Assembly: GCF_020379485.1 (NCBI RefSeq)
Contig: NC_063439.1
Span: 19,186,598-19,250,597 of the forward strand
Reading direction: 5' to 3'
DNA: 64,000 bases
DNA from: Brassica napus
Lineage: Eukaryota > Streptophyta > Magnoliopsida > Brassicales > Brassicaceae
The position numbers and the translations under genes are program-made. The notes under the pieces were generated by a model, which saw only the letters and a list, made by a program, of their open reading frames with translations, made no database searches and was not told the origin of the DNA. Of this stretch, positions 48,380-61,680 are shown piece after piece. Each line of letters opens with the position of its first letter. Within the stretch, counting starts at the first letter, position 1.

Positions 48380-49774
48380 GTCTCTAGTTTTGGAGAAAAC
48401 AAAATCACCAAAAGATTTGCAATTTAGCAACAAAATCACCAGAAAGAAAAATCCTTACTTGTTCGATGTTTCTCCTCTGCCGCTAAAAGCTTTTCCGAGA
48501 AAAATTTAACAATCTGAAGAATGTAAAACACAATCCATTCAACTCAGCAAACAAGTCAAGAAGCAGAAGATCAAAACTTTCTGTGAATAAGCATCGATTC
48601 AATTAAGAAACGACATTTTCCCGCCAGATTTTGCGATGAAGATTCACGAGATTTCGCAAACTTTCCGGGAAAGTTTTACCGAAATTCATCATAGCTTTAA
48701 GAAATTGAACGCGAGAACGATACGAGGAAGAAGAATAACAACCATCGGATCGTAGAATCAAAATCAAGGTAGAAGAAGAAGAATCGTCGACGGAGAAAAC
48801 AATCGATTGAATCACAGAATGAGAAAGATCTAAAGCTCGTAACTAGAACGGGAAACGAGAATCGCATACCTTACGAGTAGCTAAGTCGTGCTCCTCTGTC
48901 TCTATAGCAGAGCGAAGCTCTCTAGCTCCAGAGAAGAGGGAAAGTTTCAGATTCGAAAGGACGAACGATTGTGGTTAACGTCTGTGTATATATACACCTA
49001 ACGGACAAGATAACGGCGGTCGTGGTCCATTTGACGGACTCTCTAAACCTTTCGAGTAAACCGGTCAAATTGAAATAAACCGAAAATGAATTTACATTCA
49101 CTCCAAGAAGCTCCGGTTTAAGTACCAAGAAAACAATAACAACACTTTTACTCAATGTATAAGCCGGTAATAACCGAAATGATTTTCTTAAAATCTGATT
49201 TATGTGATTTAAATCGGTTTCGACAGTTATAAATCGATTAAAATTGATCTAAATATGTTTTATCTACCAATAATATAATTGTAAATCCAAAAAGGTTAAT
49301 TCTTATCTTGTATATGTAATTTTGTAATTCATCAAAATGTATTTTATAATTAAACCCAAAAATTAAATATTTAATATAACTATAAAAAAAAAAACAATGA
49401 TTCATTAATGCTTAAGTCCTATCTAAAATATAAATGTGAGATAAAAAAATCCAATAATTCATTAATGCTTAACTCCCATCTAAACCCAAACAATACTACA
49501 AGCTGTGCTAGTTTTCTACAAAACGCTCACTAATAGGTCTAACGATTTTTTGAACACTGATTATACTACATTGCAATTCCAAATTAATAATCAAATAAAC
49601 ATAAGACTCGGGTTCGAGCCATCGACTAGATGGTAGAGTCAAGACCATACAAAAACACAGACCCATGAATATACAAAGGTTCAAAGAGACAAGGTAAACT
49701 ATACATATTACATAAGCTTTACACAGATTCTTTAGCTTTTTTGCTGATGAGCCAGAGAAAGCTTTCAAGTTCCA
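48380..49774. other. 5' leader of the minus-strand gene and spacer
   Basis: 48450-48950 probably holds 5'UTR exons and intron plus a TATA-like TATATATAC (minus) near 48985. 49190-49420 is an AT-rich repeat related to the TIN1 intron block. 49508-49774 is likely 3'UTR of the loricrin-like gene. Confidence 0.4.
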
Positions 49775-51571
49775 TCAACGGAGTGTCTGGTTCATGCTGC
49801 CATTAAGCAGAGACATTAGCCCACCGCCATGAACTCTCTCCTCCGGAATCATAAAGTCAAAGATGTTCCTTCCACTGCTGTTGTTGTTTGTTTCTGTTTC
49901 TGGTCTCTCAGCCTCCGTAAAGCTTAAAGATTTCATCGATGGAGGCACAAGCACCTGCATTGGTATCATCACCTTCTGCCTTTTCTCAGGCTGATGATGT
50001 AGCGAGCGATCAATGGAGTCTGTGCAATCAGAGACCGCACTGACTCCAGACTGAGAATGATCAGTTGTAGTAGTAGTAGCAGTAGTTTGAGAAGAGGTAG
50101 AGACAAGTCCACGGAAAAGTCCAGGCCCAATCAAACCAATCTTGCTTCCACCTTTCTCCTGAGCCATACTATTATGCGCAGCGCATAAACCGCTCTTCCC
50201 TCTAGCGAACTTCTCGCACTTCCAATCTCCTCCCCACGAGCACCGCTTACCTCCACCATGCGCCTTGCAGAAGTCAGTACTCCCTTGCGCACTCTTCTCA
50301 CACCCAATAGACTTACACCGTTTCCCACCACCATGCTTCACACAACAATCAGTCCTCCCACGAGCGCTCTTCGTACACCCTGCAACCACACACCTCTTCC
50401 CACCACCGTGAGCTACGCAGAAACTCGTCCCACCGTGGACACTCTTAGGACAAATCCCACCTCCATCAAACATACAACGTTTCCCTCCACCGTGAGCTTT
50501 GCACAGCGGAGTACTACCTTCTGCTCCTTTAGTACACCCAGCGAATATGCAGCGCTTCCCACCACCGTGAGCTTTGCAGTAGTTTGTACTCCCTTGAGCA
50601 CCTTTTGTACACCCTGGAGACTGACAACGCCTCCCACCACCGTGGGAGATACAAAGCCCGGCTTGTCCCTCAGCGCTTCTTGTGCATCCTTCGATCCTAC
50701 ACCTTTTACCACCACCGTGTTTGATGCATAGCCCTGATTTGCCTCGCGCAGCTTTACCGCATCCCTCAGGGAACCCACAGCGTCTTCCACCGCCGTGAGA
50801 TATACAATAATCAGTTTTTCCTTCAGCGCTTTTTGTACATCCCAAGTGCTGGCATCTCTTTCCTCCACCGTGGGCTTTGCAGAATGTAGTTTTGCTCTCG
50901 GCGCCTTTGTTGCAGCCTGCTTTTTGACATCTCTGCCCACCTCCGTGGCCAATGCAGAGCCCTGATGCGCCTCTGGCTCCTTTGGTGCATCCCATGAACT
51001 TGCACTTTTTGGGGTTGGTCGTCCTGTGCTGAGAAGATGTGGCGGATACCGTTCTTTCAGAGAACTCTGACTCATGATGGCTCAGCTGTGAATTATTACT
51101 ACACTCTTGCATTCTTGAAGGTTTTCTAACGGTTTCAGTCCTTGGAGCGAAGAGAAGCGATGACATATAGCCACCTGATCGCTTTGCAGAGGTGGAACCC
51201 TCATCAGCTTGTGACATATTAGTCTCTGTATATGTCAGCAACGAGCAATCAAGGCTGCTGAAAGCATCCATGGTGGTGACTGCGGGAGGACCGAGTTGCA
51301 GAATTGAGTTGCCTCCTGATGAGAGTTCTTGAAAAGTCCCAGAAGAAGCTGACACTTTGTTGACATTGTAATAGTAAGAGGGCGGTGTTGGACCTAAACC
51401 GAGAACCAAGCCGCAACCACCATCAGGACAATTAGAAACGTCAGAACAAAGCTTATGGTTGTAGCGAGTGCTTCCAAGGCATTTCAAGCTGAGAGCAGTG
51501 TCACCGTAATTGTCAAGCTTTGTAATACCGTTGGTACGAGAAAAGTGAAGGCCACTCTCGTTCAAATCCAT
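49775..51571 (-). CDS. Loricrin-like protein with eleven CCCH zinc-type modules
   Basis: Single coding exon of 598 residues, complete from MDLNESGLHFSRTNGITKLD to the stop. Residues ~190-467 consist of eleven tandem ~25-residue modules of pattern C-x4-C-x10-C-x2-H with linker HGGGKRC, for example CQHLGCTKSAEGKTDYCISH. The same module occurs in WRKY19-type proteins and probably binds zinc. An LVLGLG stretch near residue 55 resembles an EAR motif. The C-terminal part is low-complexity T/S followed by a conserved tail (IFDFMIPEERVHGGGLMSLL). Arabidopsis At5g64550 (loricrin-like) is the positional match. Molecular role is unknown; a nuclear regulatory role is only an inference. Confidence 0.93.
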   Translation of the reverse strand: MDLNESGLHFSRTNGITKLDNYGDTALSLKCLGSTRYNHKLCSDVSNCPDGGCGLVLGLGPTPPSYYYNVNKVSASSGTFQELSSGGNSILQLGPPAVTTMDAFSSLDCSLLTYTETNMSQADEGSTSAKRSGGYMSSLLFAPRTETVRKPSRMQECSNNSQLSHHESEFSERTVSATSSQHRTTNPKKCKFMGCTKGARGASGLCIGHGGGQRCQKAGCNKGAESKTTFCKAHGGGKRCQHLGCTKSAEGKTDYCISHGGGRRCGFPEGCGKAARGKSGLCIKHGGGKRCRIEGCTRSAEGQAGLCISHGGGRRCQSPGCTKGAQGSTNYCKAHGGGKRCIFAGCTKGAEGSTPLCKAHGGGKRCMFDGGGICPKSVHGGTSFCVAHGGGKRCVVAGCTKSARGRTDCCVKHGGGKRCKSIGCEKSAQGSTDFCKAHGGGKRCSWGGDWKCEKFARGKSGLCAAHNSMAQEKGGSKIGLIGPGLFRGLVSTSSQTTATTTTTDHSQSGVSAVSDCTDSIDRSLHHQPEKRQKVMIPMQVLVPPSMKSLSFTEAERPETETNNNSSGRNIFDFMIPEERVHGGGLMSLLNGSMNQTLR

Positions 51572-52760
51572 ATGAAGAAGACGGGAGGAAACAGAATATG
51601 CTTAGAACAATAATACTTAAGAAGACTTTGTAAGCTACAATCATAAAAGCAATTTGAGATATAAACATCTCCCACCACTGACAAACCCCCATGTGTCTGC
51701 CCTGTCCATATTCAAGAATGAGCAAGAACCTTCCTGCAGTAGTTACAAAAGAATCTCTGTCAGTAAAAAGCTAATAAAGAAGAACAGTAAAAACTACAGT
51801 GAAATACAAATTGCAGTTAATGGAGTTACAAAGTACAGACCAATAATTGGATATTAACTGTGCTTGAAAAGGACTAAGCACCAACCAAGGTGACTTATGG
51901 TTACAACATTTTGTGGCCTTGGGTAAAAAGTGAAAGTTTGATGGTACATATAAATCCCTTATAAGCATAAATGAAGGAGGAGAGGATAAGATAAGATTGG
52001 TTTAGAGAATAGTAGTACAAAGTAAAATTCTTCAATGTTTATTTTTTTGCTAACTAATTCCACACAAACAACTAGAAAGAAAAATTGCGTATCATTTGAG
52101 AGATCATTTAGACTTTGATAACCTCCAAAGTCAAACCTTTTTTTTGATAAGTGATAACAACAATGTCTCAGGACTTTTTATTATATATATATATATATGA
52201 AGATCCAAAGACAATAACAAGATCTAAGGCCACCATGAAATAACCAAAAGATTATAGATTTATTATGTTTTACTAGTTCTTAATTTGGCTGAAAATATCT
52301 AAATTTACAATAAAGTATAGAACTTTTTGCAACAGAAGATAACACAGTTCAATCATACTCTAAATTTAACAACTTGAAGGTGAAAGAACAAACCCAAGTT
52401 CAGAACAAACCCTCAAAAGAGTATGAGACAATTACAGAAACTAGCTGCAGATGTTGAAAACCCAGAACAGGTAATAAAAGAACAAAACAAGCCATGCATT
52501 CATTTATCACTCAACTGATCTATAATAAAAAAGAAACAAAATTTTACTATAAGAAGAAATGAAAAACCTGATGGATCTGAGAGACAGACGGACGGAGAGA
52601 GTGAGGTTACGTAAGCGAAGAAACCCCTTGGAAACTAAGAATCTCCTCGTCTCAAACTCTGAAGAAGAAGACACAAAGAGAGTGAACACAGGTGTCGAAA
52701 TATTATCGGGCAACAAAAAGAGAGAGAGGAGAGATATTATTTATAAGAGCGTGGACGATT
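51572..52760 (-). promoter_or_regulatory. 5' leader and promoter of the loricrin-like gene
   Basis: No other gene is seen. TATAAATAAT on minus (about 52738-52747) is a good TATA box. It implies a leader with one or more introns of nearly 1 kb before the ATG at 51571. A (TA)n run lies at about 52181-52197. Confidence 0.5.
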
Positions 52761-54640
52761 CAGGTTCTTCTCGTTTATAAACGGCGAGGAAGAGAGTATC
52801 CTTTCGAATTACCCGAAACACCCTCCGTCTCCGTCTGTAGTAACGGTTCTGATTGGATGCGACAGTGCTCTATTTTGGGAAATCCATTAAATTTGCTTTT
52901 CGACGAAAACGACGCCGTCTTTTACAGAAAAAGTCATATATGCCCCTTGTTTTCTGTTTATTCGAATGGTAGTGGTGATGTTGCGACAAGTCACTTCTGA
53001 TAATAAAGAACCGAACACCGTCTTAACCGGTCAGAACTGATTCCTTACCAATTTTGTGTGATGTCATCAAAAGTTAATATAAAAATAATTGATGATGATA
53101 TATCAGCTGATCGAGTTTTGCAAACTTGATGATGTTTTATTATTTGTTGTTATCTTATGTGTCGATATAGTTTAATAAATGAGACAAAGAACAAAAATAT
53201 TATTATACTCATGCCAGAAATATGGAGTAAAATATAGAATTAGCTGGCATCATGTAACCTAGTATTATTGAATTAGATCCCACTATCCAAATGCTAAGCA
53301 CTTGTGGCATAAAGCTTCTAAAAAAAAAGATTTACGAATCTATCTTTAAATTTATACTTGTACTTACATCTAGATCTATATGTTCAAATGGTCAGGTCTC
53401 TACTCAAGCAGAAGACATGTTTTAATCAAAACATTGATGGTAATCTGTGTACAATACATATTAGAAAACAAGCACAAATACAAACATAAAGGAGCATGTA
53501 GATGATTAGTCGGAGGGAAATGTTAGATGTGCGCTGTGAGGAAAAGTATGGACAAATTATTATATATTTTACGGTACATTTTAAAAAAAAATCTTGGTGT
53601 GATTTGAGAATTGCAGCAACGGACCACACCATATTGAAGAAGACTATTTAAAAATGAAATTTGATTTTTATGTTGTTCCAAGAGGCAATTCCTATTACGT
53701 CAGCCAATGGGTTCCTTGCAGAGTGGAAGAATCTGTCATTTATTTTAATTATATTGAATTAAATGTTAGAGGAAAAGTACAAAAATGAAATAAAATAAAA
53801 GGGAATCTTACTATTATATTATTGAGTCGACGATTCCGTCAGCCTTGTCCTCATCTCTCCACGCGAACTTGCTGACGTCCACAATATTTTATACCTTCTT
53901 TTACTTTATATTATAATATCTTGGCGAAAATGTGTGTGTGGAAACACGAAAGCATTGTTGCATTATTTTTAGACAAGGTTTAGGCTCTGACTTCATGTAT
54001 AGAGTTTAGGGAGTTGGTCGCATGGCATACATGATACATTCCCCATTTTTTAATCAGTAAGTATACTCACTGCTTTGAAATCACTAAGATCCTAGATGGA
54101 CTGTGCATAATTTGATTTTATTAAGAAACAAAGGCCCAATTCCGGCCTAAGTCCAGCCCAAACCCTCTTACCTGCTTCTCAGTAAGTAAAAAAAGCTCAG
54201 TATAGGAAACTATAATCCAATACATAAATGCTTTGGATTTGTTCACACAATAACTCCAGATAAAAAAAAAAGATAAAAAAGAGGAGAACCCTTAACTCAA
54301 CTCACACACAAAATTTGTGTGAAAGTAGGGTGTTTTTCTGTTTCATGAGAAACAGAAACCTAAACCATGAAGAGACCAAGATATAAACAACATAAATTCT
54401 TGAAAGCTAGATGTATATTTTTACTTTCTGTAATTTCAAGATTCTCAAGAGTTGTATACTTTGGTAAGATGCTAACATGGGGCAACAACTTGTTGGCTTA
54501 TATAGAAAAGGCATTGTTTGATATGCTTCAATTGTAAGGAATAGATGTGTAGTAGAGTGATAAAGCACATCTTTACAATTATAAGTCTCTTTAAACTCTC
54601 TCTAACCATAAGGCCACTCACTCTGCCCCAAAATTCAGAC
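52761..54640. other. Spacer, no gene seen
   Basis: AT-rich DNA between the promoter of the loricrin-like gene and the MGT9 3' end. TGACGTC-type motifs occur near 53870. No gene supported. Confidence 0.4.
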
Positions 54641-54641
54641 G

Positions 54642-56686
54642 TCAAGATCCAACAAGCCCTTTGTACCGAGCGTGCGACATTATGAACGTGAACAAGATTA
54701 CACAAATTGCTCCCGTCAGGATCACGACCTGCCGCATCAACAACAACCGATATAGTTTAAGCGTGAGATTTTATTAGTTATTAAGTCTTTATCAAGCAAA
54801 TGGAGATCTGGTTTGCATACATATTTGAACATGTATCCATGGTTATCATTCCATGTGTATGGAATGTTCATCCCGAAGATTCCAGCGACAAGAGAGTAAA
54901 ATGCTGAGCAAACGGTTCCAGAGCTTAACACAAGCTCCAACTGCAGGATGTTTTGAAGATAATCAAGAAGATGATAAAAAAAAAAAAAAACGCTTCGGCT
55001 TTCACCATTCACTTACCTGAATCAGCTGATTACGATGATTGTCAAGCTGTGAAAACAAGAATCAATGATTACAACTTCTAGATTAAGATGTTACGAAAAT
55101 TCGGATTAAAGGATTCGTTTTTGGTTTACCTGAATGTTAATGTAATCCTCTGTGTCATCGATGTACTCACGTAGCTGCATCAAAAAAAAAAAAAAACCGG
55201 AGAGTTAGAAGAACAGTTTTTAAGAACTAAAAACAAAGAAGAAGCAAGAACATAACTGTTGTCAATCTGTTCAAAGTGCTGTCGATTTGCATGAAGTATG
55301 CCTGTAAAATGTAAACATTAGACTTCACATGTGAATCCAAGATAGGTAGATAAAATAAAAACCAACCTCGAGCAACATTTCAAGTTCTTCAACATCATTT
55401 TCATCACCACGAGCTGTGGCTAGACTCGCTCTGCTAGCTCTTGAAATCTTGGAACCTATTGTTGGGGAAGTAAGATAGCAGTTTGGACTACTAGACGCGG
55501 AGGAAGCACTAGAGAGTTTCCTTGAGAGGTAAAGATCCGCCATGTCATCGTCATCATCCAGCAACTGTTCGAGCTCATCTCTTACCTTTTGAACTCGAGC
55601 TGTCAACCGAGTCATGGCACTCTTCAACTTCCGAACTCTATCCAAGTTACGGCTACTAATCTACAAGATCAATGTACAAAAAAAACACCTGTTCAAAATT
55701 GGATCACTAGTGATATAATAAACGTTGAGTGTACCTACCTTGGAGGTAAGCTCATCCAAAGCAGGATAAGCAGCTGTTTCTAACTCTGTTGTCCTTGCAG
55801 CTAAGAAGCTACATATTGCTTCCAAGAAAACCTCCAGCGCCCGGAACTCAAACGGGGAATCTATATTGCAATGACATTTCAATAAACCAATAAACAAATA
55901 AAGATTACAAGTGCTTTGTAAAAAATCTAAAGAGTATGTGGAGATAAGTACCATCTTCTTCAGCAGCATCAGCGTCATTATTTGCAGCAGAGCTCTCTTT
56001 CCCATCTCCTTGACCATTCTGTGCTTCGTTTCCAACAGGTAAGCGTCTTTCTAGCTCCTTCAGAACCGGAATAACATTCTCATCCGATGGATCCCTAAGC
56101 AAAACCTGTTATTAACACAAGATGAGATAAGAAAACCTAATTTAGGGAATGCTAAACCCTAATTCTGTAGATGAAAGTGTGAATCTTTAAAACACTAGTA
56201 ACCTATTCCAGACTCTATCAAAGCTCAGTGATTGATCAAGGTACAACCACGAACCTACCCAAACAAATCAAAACTACTCCAAAAACCCTTGAAATCTAAG
56301 TGACTGTAAAGAGAAAACTAACCTCATCGGCAGTGATAATCGCCTTGATATGCTGCATACACACACACATATACCCAAATCAAACTCTGAAACAAAACAA
56401 AAGCCAAATTAGATGAAACTGAACAAATCCTCACCTCCAAATTCAACACAACGGCTCTCTCTCGGCCAAGAATAGTAGACGGGTAAGACAGATTCGGGTC
56501 GAGGATCCGGAGATCACGCGCGTGGATCTGAACACGGTGCATGATAGCATACTTATCAACATCGAGCGTCTCGCTCTCTCCCGTCGCGACTATGCTGACC
56601 CAACTCCGAGACGATTGAAGCTTCGTCTTCTTCCCAGGCAAAGGATCCGCCGCCGCAACCGCGTTCCCGTTATTATTATACGACAT
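54642..56686 (-). CDS. MGT9: Magnesium transporter MGT9 / MRS2-2 (CorA-Mrs2-Alr1 family)
   Basis: Ten exons on minus join without a break to 392 residues: 56686-56435, 56352-56323, 56105-55952, 55860-55739, 55660-55367, 55301-55257, 55174-55130, 55046-55017, 54940-54821 and 54728-54642. The core contains [39 protein letters not shown] and [20 protein letters not shown]. The first membrane span ends in the invariant GMN motif ([12 protein letters not shown]), the Mg selectivity signature. A second span ([18 protein letters not shown]) and a short basic tail follow. The N-terminal ~30 residues diverge from Arabidopsis. An alternative in-frame start lies at 56698 (MFSDMSYN). MGT9 (At5g64560) is a membrane Mg channel needed in pollen development. 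Confidence 0.95.
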
Positions 56687-56789
56687 GTCTGAAAACAATC
56701 CCTCACCGTCGCCGTCTGAAGATTCGGAGAAGCGAAGAACCGTCCTCTCTCCTCTTCCTTTTTCATTAAAGAAGATATTCGCAAATCTT

Positions 56790-57054
56790 TTCCTTACCGA
56801 TCTTTTTTAGTATTGTTCTGCCCCGGTGAGTTTTTAACTGTTCCAGACAAAAAAGGAAACGTGAACTATGTTCTGTTACAGAGGTTAAATGATATTTTCA
56901 AATGTAACCGGAGATAACCGAATAAACCGGTAATGATGTTCATGATTTTCGGTTGGTCTATGCAGCTCGGGTGATTTAGCAGTATCTAAAGTTCTAAACC
57001 TAATATATATCCGGATCTTTTGGGTTAAGATAATACCATAATGTAAAAAGATTA
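56790..57054. other. Upstream region of MGT9
   Basis: Promoter by position. AACCGG/CCGGTT motifs occur near 56900-56930. No gene seen. Confidence 0.35.
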
Positions 57055-57570
57055 GGGCAATTGTCAATATTAGCACCTTTTGAAGTTTATGTCTCAAAAA
57101 TAGCACTAGAAAGAGAAAGTCACAAAAATGACATTCATTAAAGGGTAAAATATCTCTAATACTTTTGGTTTAAAATTAAATAAACAAACAAAAATAAATA
57201 AAAATAAATAAAAAAAATGAAAAAAAAGAAGTTTCAGATTATATGTTTTCAGATTCGAAATTTTTATAAATTTTTTTTTGAATTTTTTTTTTTCAAATTT
57301 TTTTTAATAATTTAAAAATACTTTTTGAAACTGTTTTAAAAATTTTTATTTTTTAATTTAGTATTTATTTTTTATAAAATTTTAAACTCTAATTCCAAAA
57401 CCCCACCCCTTAACTCTAAACCTTAAGGTTTGGATTAATTAATCCAAGGGGTATAAGTGTATATTTACCTCTTTAATGAAACCTATTTTTGTGACTTTGG
57501 GCCTTGAGTGCTACTTTGGGAACAAAAACTTGGTTTAGTGCTATTCTAGTCTTTTTCTCAAAAGATTATT
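57055..57570. mobile_element. Small TIR element (MITE), about 0.5 kb
   Basis: The left arm (about 57055-57165) and right arm (about 57460-57570) are inverted and share AATAGCACTA, GTCACAAAAAT and CATTAAAG blocks. The core is very AT-rich. I could not fix the target duplication. Confidence 0.6.
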
Positions 57571-57904
57571 ATCACGGACTAACAACACATATTAACAATT
57601 ATCTGAATTATTAAAAATATGAAAAGATAATATCACCGACTAACAACAAAAATTAAGAATTATATTTCCTTAAAATAACAAATATATTTCAAACACTATT
57701 AAGATCATGTTTACATAATTTCCAAACATTTAAAAAAAAAAAAAATTGGAAACAACAAACACAGTATCGTGAATTCCATATCGATGCTGAAATTTCATCC
57801 TCAATTCATTCCATATTACATGAGAGTGTTATTGCGTTCTTCATCTTCATCTAAATCATAGTTTTCAGTTGGTACATTACTAATTGGACGGTCAGAATCA
57901 AAAT

Positions 57905-59150
57905 TAACATCTCCTAAATTTGATATAACCTAATAAAACTATGTAGTGTAATTGTTGCTGCAATAACTCTTCTTTGAATATTTATGTTGTAAGTTGGATT
58001 CTCTTTTAAATCATCCATCCCATTTTCCATTCTACACACCAAAAATATGTTCAATAACATATCATAGCAAATAATATCATTTGTTAAACATTTTTTATAA
58101 CTACTTGGTGGATTTGCTCCATCACATTGATTAGGATGATATCTTTCTCTTCCATATGGAGTTAGAAATCCAGGTTGAAGAGGATAACCAGAGTCCCCCA
58201 ACTAATACTTTCTGAAAAATGCAATCGAAATCGATGAGGCTCATTTATTGCCAGTGCTAGAACTTTTGTCATATGAGTTGATATTATAATACCAATAGTA
58301 GTTATATCATTTCCTACTGAAAAGAATGGATAGTACCGACATGTAGATATCAAAGAAAATAAATGAAAATTATTTATATAAATAATTAGTCATTCGATAA
58401 TTCATACAACTACTTAATTAATAGAAAATAGCAAGAAGAAACAATTTGAGTTGATGTGTTTACCTAAGTAAGAACCAATAAAATAAAATATTTTGATCTT
58501 CGATATACATATGTAAACAACATGTATATATTGCATATAGCTAAAATATTCATACTCGTGTCATTTTTCATGTTCTATTAATTTCATGAATCTTTTCCAG
58601 CAATAGTGACATGAACATGTGTTTCATCAATTGCACCAATAAATCTTTTAAAATAAAGCCAACCGTTTGTTTCAATTGTAACCTTGGATGAGGTTGTGTG
58701 AGCTTGTGTGGATCATGTATAAGCAAATGCACTGCCATTTTTCAAGAGCACTCAACATTTCATGGAATTGTCTGCTTATTGTTTCATGTGAATGACCAAA
58801 TATTTTTCTAACATATCTCTGAATTGCATTTTGAGCAAATATGTTGAGGAAGATTGCAACGCTATCATGGATGCTTAAGTTATCAGTCTCATTCAACTGA
58901 TAATCCTCTTCAATTAAGCTTTTTACATAATTAAATTATACTCGTGGATAAATCATAATTATGTTATAGCATTGTTCTCCGTGACCATGAATTAGCTCAT
59001 GTACATATATTCGACCACGTTCTGGATCCACGTTAATTTGTTGTCTTTCCATACTCATGATGCAAGGATCCATAAATGACTATCCAAAGCTAACACTTCC
59101 ATCTTCTGCTTCATCATCTTCAAACACTCTGTAAATTGTTTCTTTCTAAA
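57905..59150 (-). pseudogene. PIF/Harbinger transposase (HARBI1-like nuclease) remnant
   Basis: Reading on minus from 59150: DPERGRIYVHELIHGH (N-terminal region), then about 58896 IFGHSHETISRQFHEMLSAL (helix-turn-helix-like part). IGAIDETHVHVTIAGKD (about 58640) carries the first catalytic Asp. LGDSGYPL-like MGDSGYPLQPGFLTPYG (about 58200) is followed by NIQRRVIAATITLHSFIRL. The parts lie in different frames with stops between them, and the second half of the DDE core is damaged. No complete element ends were found. Confidence 0.8.
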
Positions 59151-61130
59151 AAAATCTCAAAAAAAAATCATTAAAAGAAAAAATAAATTATTTTACTAAA
59201 TAAATAACACAAAGAAAACAATAATGAATATTCAACTTTAAACAAGAACTAAATTAAGACAAAAAAATATTTAAGCAGGATAAAGTTTTTAGTTTTTATT
59301 CAGTTTTTTGGTCGATTCTTGTCATCCTCTCGAAATATTTAATTATAGCATTGTAGTATAAGATAGGCACATGCATGTGTCTCATTACTTTGAAGCACAA
59401 TCACTGCTCTCAATTATAGCTTTATATATCGGATGGCATACTTGATTTGAACTAAATTATTGTTTCTCAAGGATTAATTGATCTCACCAATCTTTTGATA
59501 ATATGGTTGATCACATTTTAGTATTGGTAATAGGAAATAATAATTCTTTTAAGTGGTAAAATTAGAAAAAGTTGGATTTTTGTTTTTGTTTTGAAATAAG
59601 CAGTAATTTAAAAATTAATTTCCTTAGGTTTTAGGAAAGTCATTTCTAAATAAAAGTTGACTAAATGTAATAAGATCTTTGGAAAAATAAAAACAAAAAA
59701 TGTTCCAAAAACTTTAAACAATCATCCTATAAATTTGGATAGAGAGAAGAAAATTAACGGCGATTGTTAGTGTGATTGTCTTCTCCTCTTAACTTCTCAA
59801 AGCATGGCTCTGATCAAGACAGTAAATACTAAATAGTACTTCACTAGATTATTAGATGATAATCCGCTTGCAGCGTGAGTTTTTATACTAATGTTTGTTT
59901 ATTAAATGTTTTACCATTTTGCAACACTACAATCTATATCGATCATAAAATGACGAATATAAATGTTAGACTCTTAAATATATCATTGTTGTTGAAGACT
60001 TAACGTATTACAGCTCATTCTAATAATTTTTGAGACTTCATATGCACAAAGAAAAATTAAGTCTTACGGCTAGCATAAATTACCAAAACTAGATAGGCAA
60101 CATCGATTGCAGAATAACGAAAAATGATTAAGTTTTCTGCTCTCAAATTCTTTATTATTGATTCTCCATAAGTGATTTCATTTTGTACATCTACAAAATT
60201 TTGCTTTCATTCTCGTTTATGTTTTACCGATATGATGAGTTTTGTTTCCTTTTTAACTTTTCTACGAATTCGGTGAATTACATAAGTGTCAATTTAAAAA
60301 GATGGACACCTGTAAAAATTAGTTCCACTACAAATACATATTTAATAATCAATTTTTTGAATAAAATCACCGACAAACTTTATTAGTGTTCAAATTCAAT
60401 ATATCAAACTATTATAGAATATAGGAGTAGACTCGAAATATATATGTATGTCTAGTATATATTCACGAGTTCTGTCTAAAAATCATATAATTCTATAACA
60501 ACAAAACAAATTACTGATTTTATTAACCTACACTTTTGAGGTTTAGTTATTTAAGAGTATAACGATAAAATATATATATATATAATATTTTACCATTCTA
60601 GTATATGTAAACTATGTATAAACTAAGAACTGTTTGATTTATTAAATGATAAACCAAAAAAAACTTATAATAAATAATTCAAATCTCTCATTCTTACAAT
60701 TATAATAGCTAGATAGGGTATTAGGGATAAACAAATATTAGACGAATGATTAAACCTCCCATTCTTCGAACAAACTCAAAAGGAAATGACTGGAATCTTG
60801 TCATGATATTTCATTAAAAGTTTTAGGAATAAAAATCAAGACTAAATTATTTAACCTGAATAAAATAATATATATAGTGCTTCCAATATTAAAAATCACT
60901 TTGATTTGAAGAATATATTTCTAGAATTGTCAGGATCAAATAACATATTAGAAACCACATATCTAAAAATAATTTGTATACATACAATGTTATATATTAT
61001 AGTAAGCACATAAATCAAAACAATATATTTTGTTTATTTACAATCATGTGTTTGGTAAATAAATCAAAACAATCATTTTATTTATTTTATATGGTATATA
61101 ATTAACCTTTGGTGATATTGACATAGATAT
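59150..61130. other. AT-rich spacer, no gene seen
   Basis: No credible reading frame, RNA gene or element boundary. Confidence 0.4.
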
Positions 61131-61132
61131 AC

Positions 61133-61680
61133 AGTAAAAACTCAATTAATTAATAATGTTGGGATTATGATATTTTATTAATTTATATAAGTATTAATTT
61201 ACAAAAAGTTTCCTTTTTAGATTTTTTATTTATTTTTATTTCTAAAATACGAAATAGTTGATTTTACTATATATACATTGACTAAATTTTAGAAACTAGA
61301 CTGATATATTGTTTTACTGTATTATTTAGTTTATATTTTTATGTTTCATATAATTCAAATGTGATTTTTGATATAATTTTACTAAATATCATCAAAATAT
61401 ATTGAAATTTTAAGAAAGTTAGAGATAATTTCATTGTGAATATAAAACCAGCCATATAATGTTTAGTTTGTACTTATATAAAAAGTATATAGATAGATAA
61501 TTATTAATTTATGATTTTAAAGGGACCATATATTTACATTGGACTTTCTAAAAATTATTATCTTATTATTTTATCGATTTGTGTCATATTTTGAACCGGT
61601 CCAATTCGAGGCTCGAGAAAGTTAATTAATTTATAGTATTTATTAATTTACTGAGTATTAATTTTTAGAGTTTGTGATGT
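61133..61680. repeat. Probable short TIR element
   Basis: The left end CAGTAAAAACTCAATTAATTAATA resembles the inverse of the right end around 61630-61680, which has TTAATTAATTTATAGTATTTATTAA and AGTATTAATTTTTAGAG. This fits a common Brassicaceae family with CAGTAAAACCTCTATAAATTAATA-like ends. Ends and target duplication are not certain. Confidence 0.4.

Noticed and set aside
50258..50731. 157-residue threonine/proline-rich frame on plus
   Set aside because: It is the antisense shadow of the CCCH-repeat gene.
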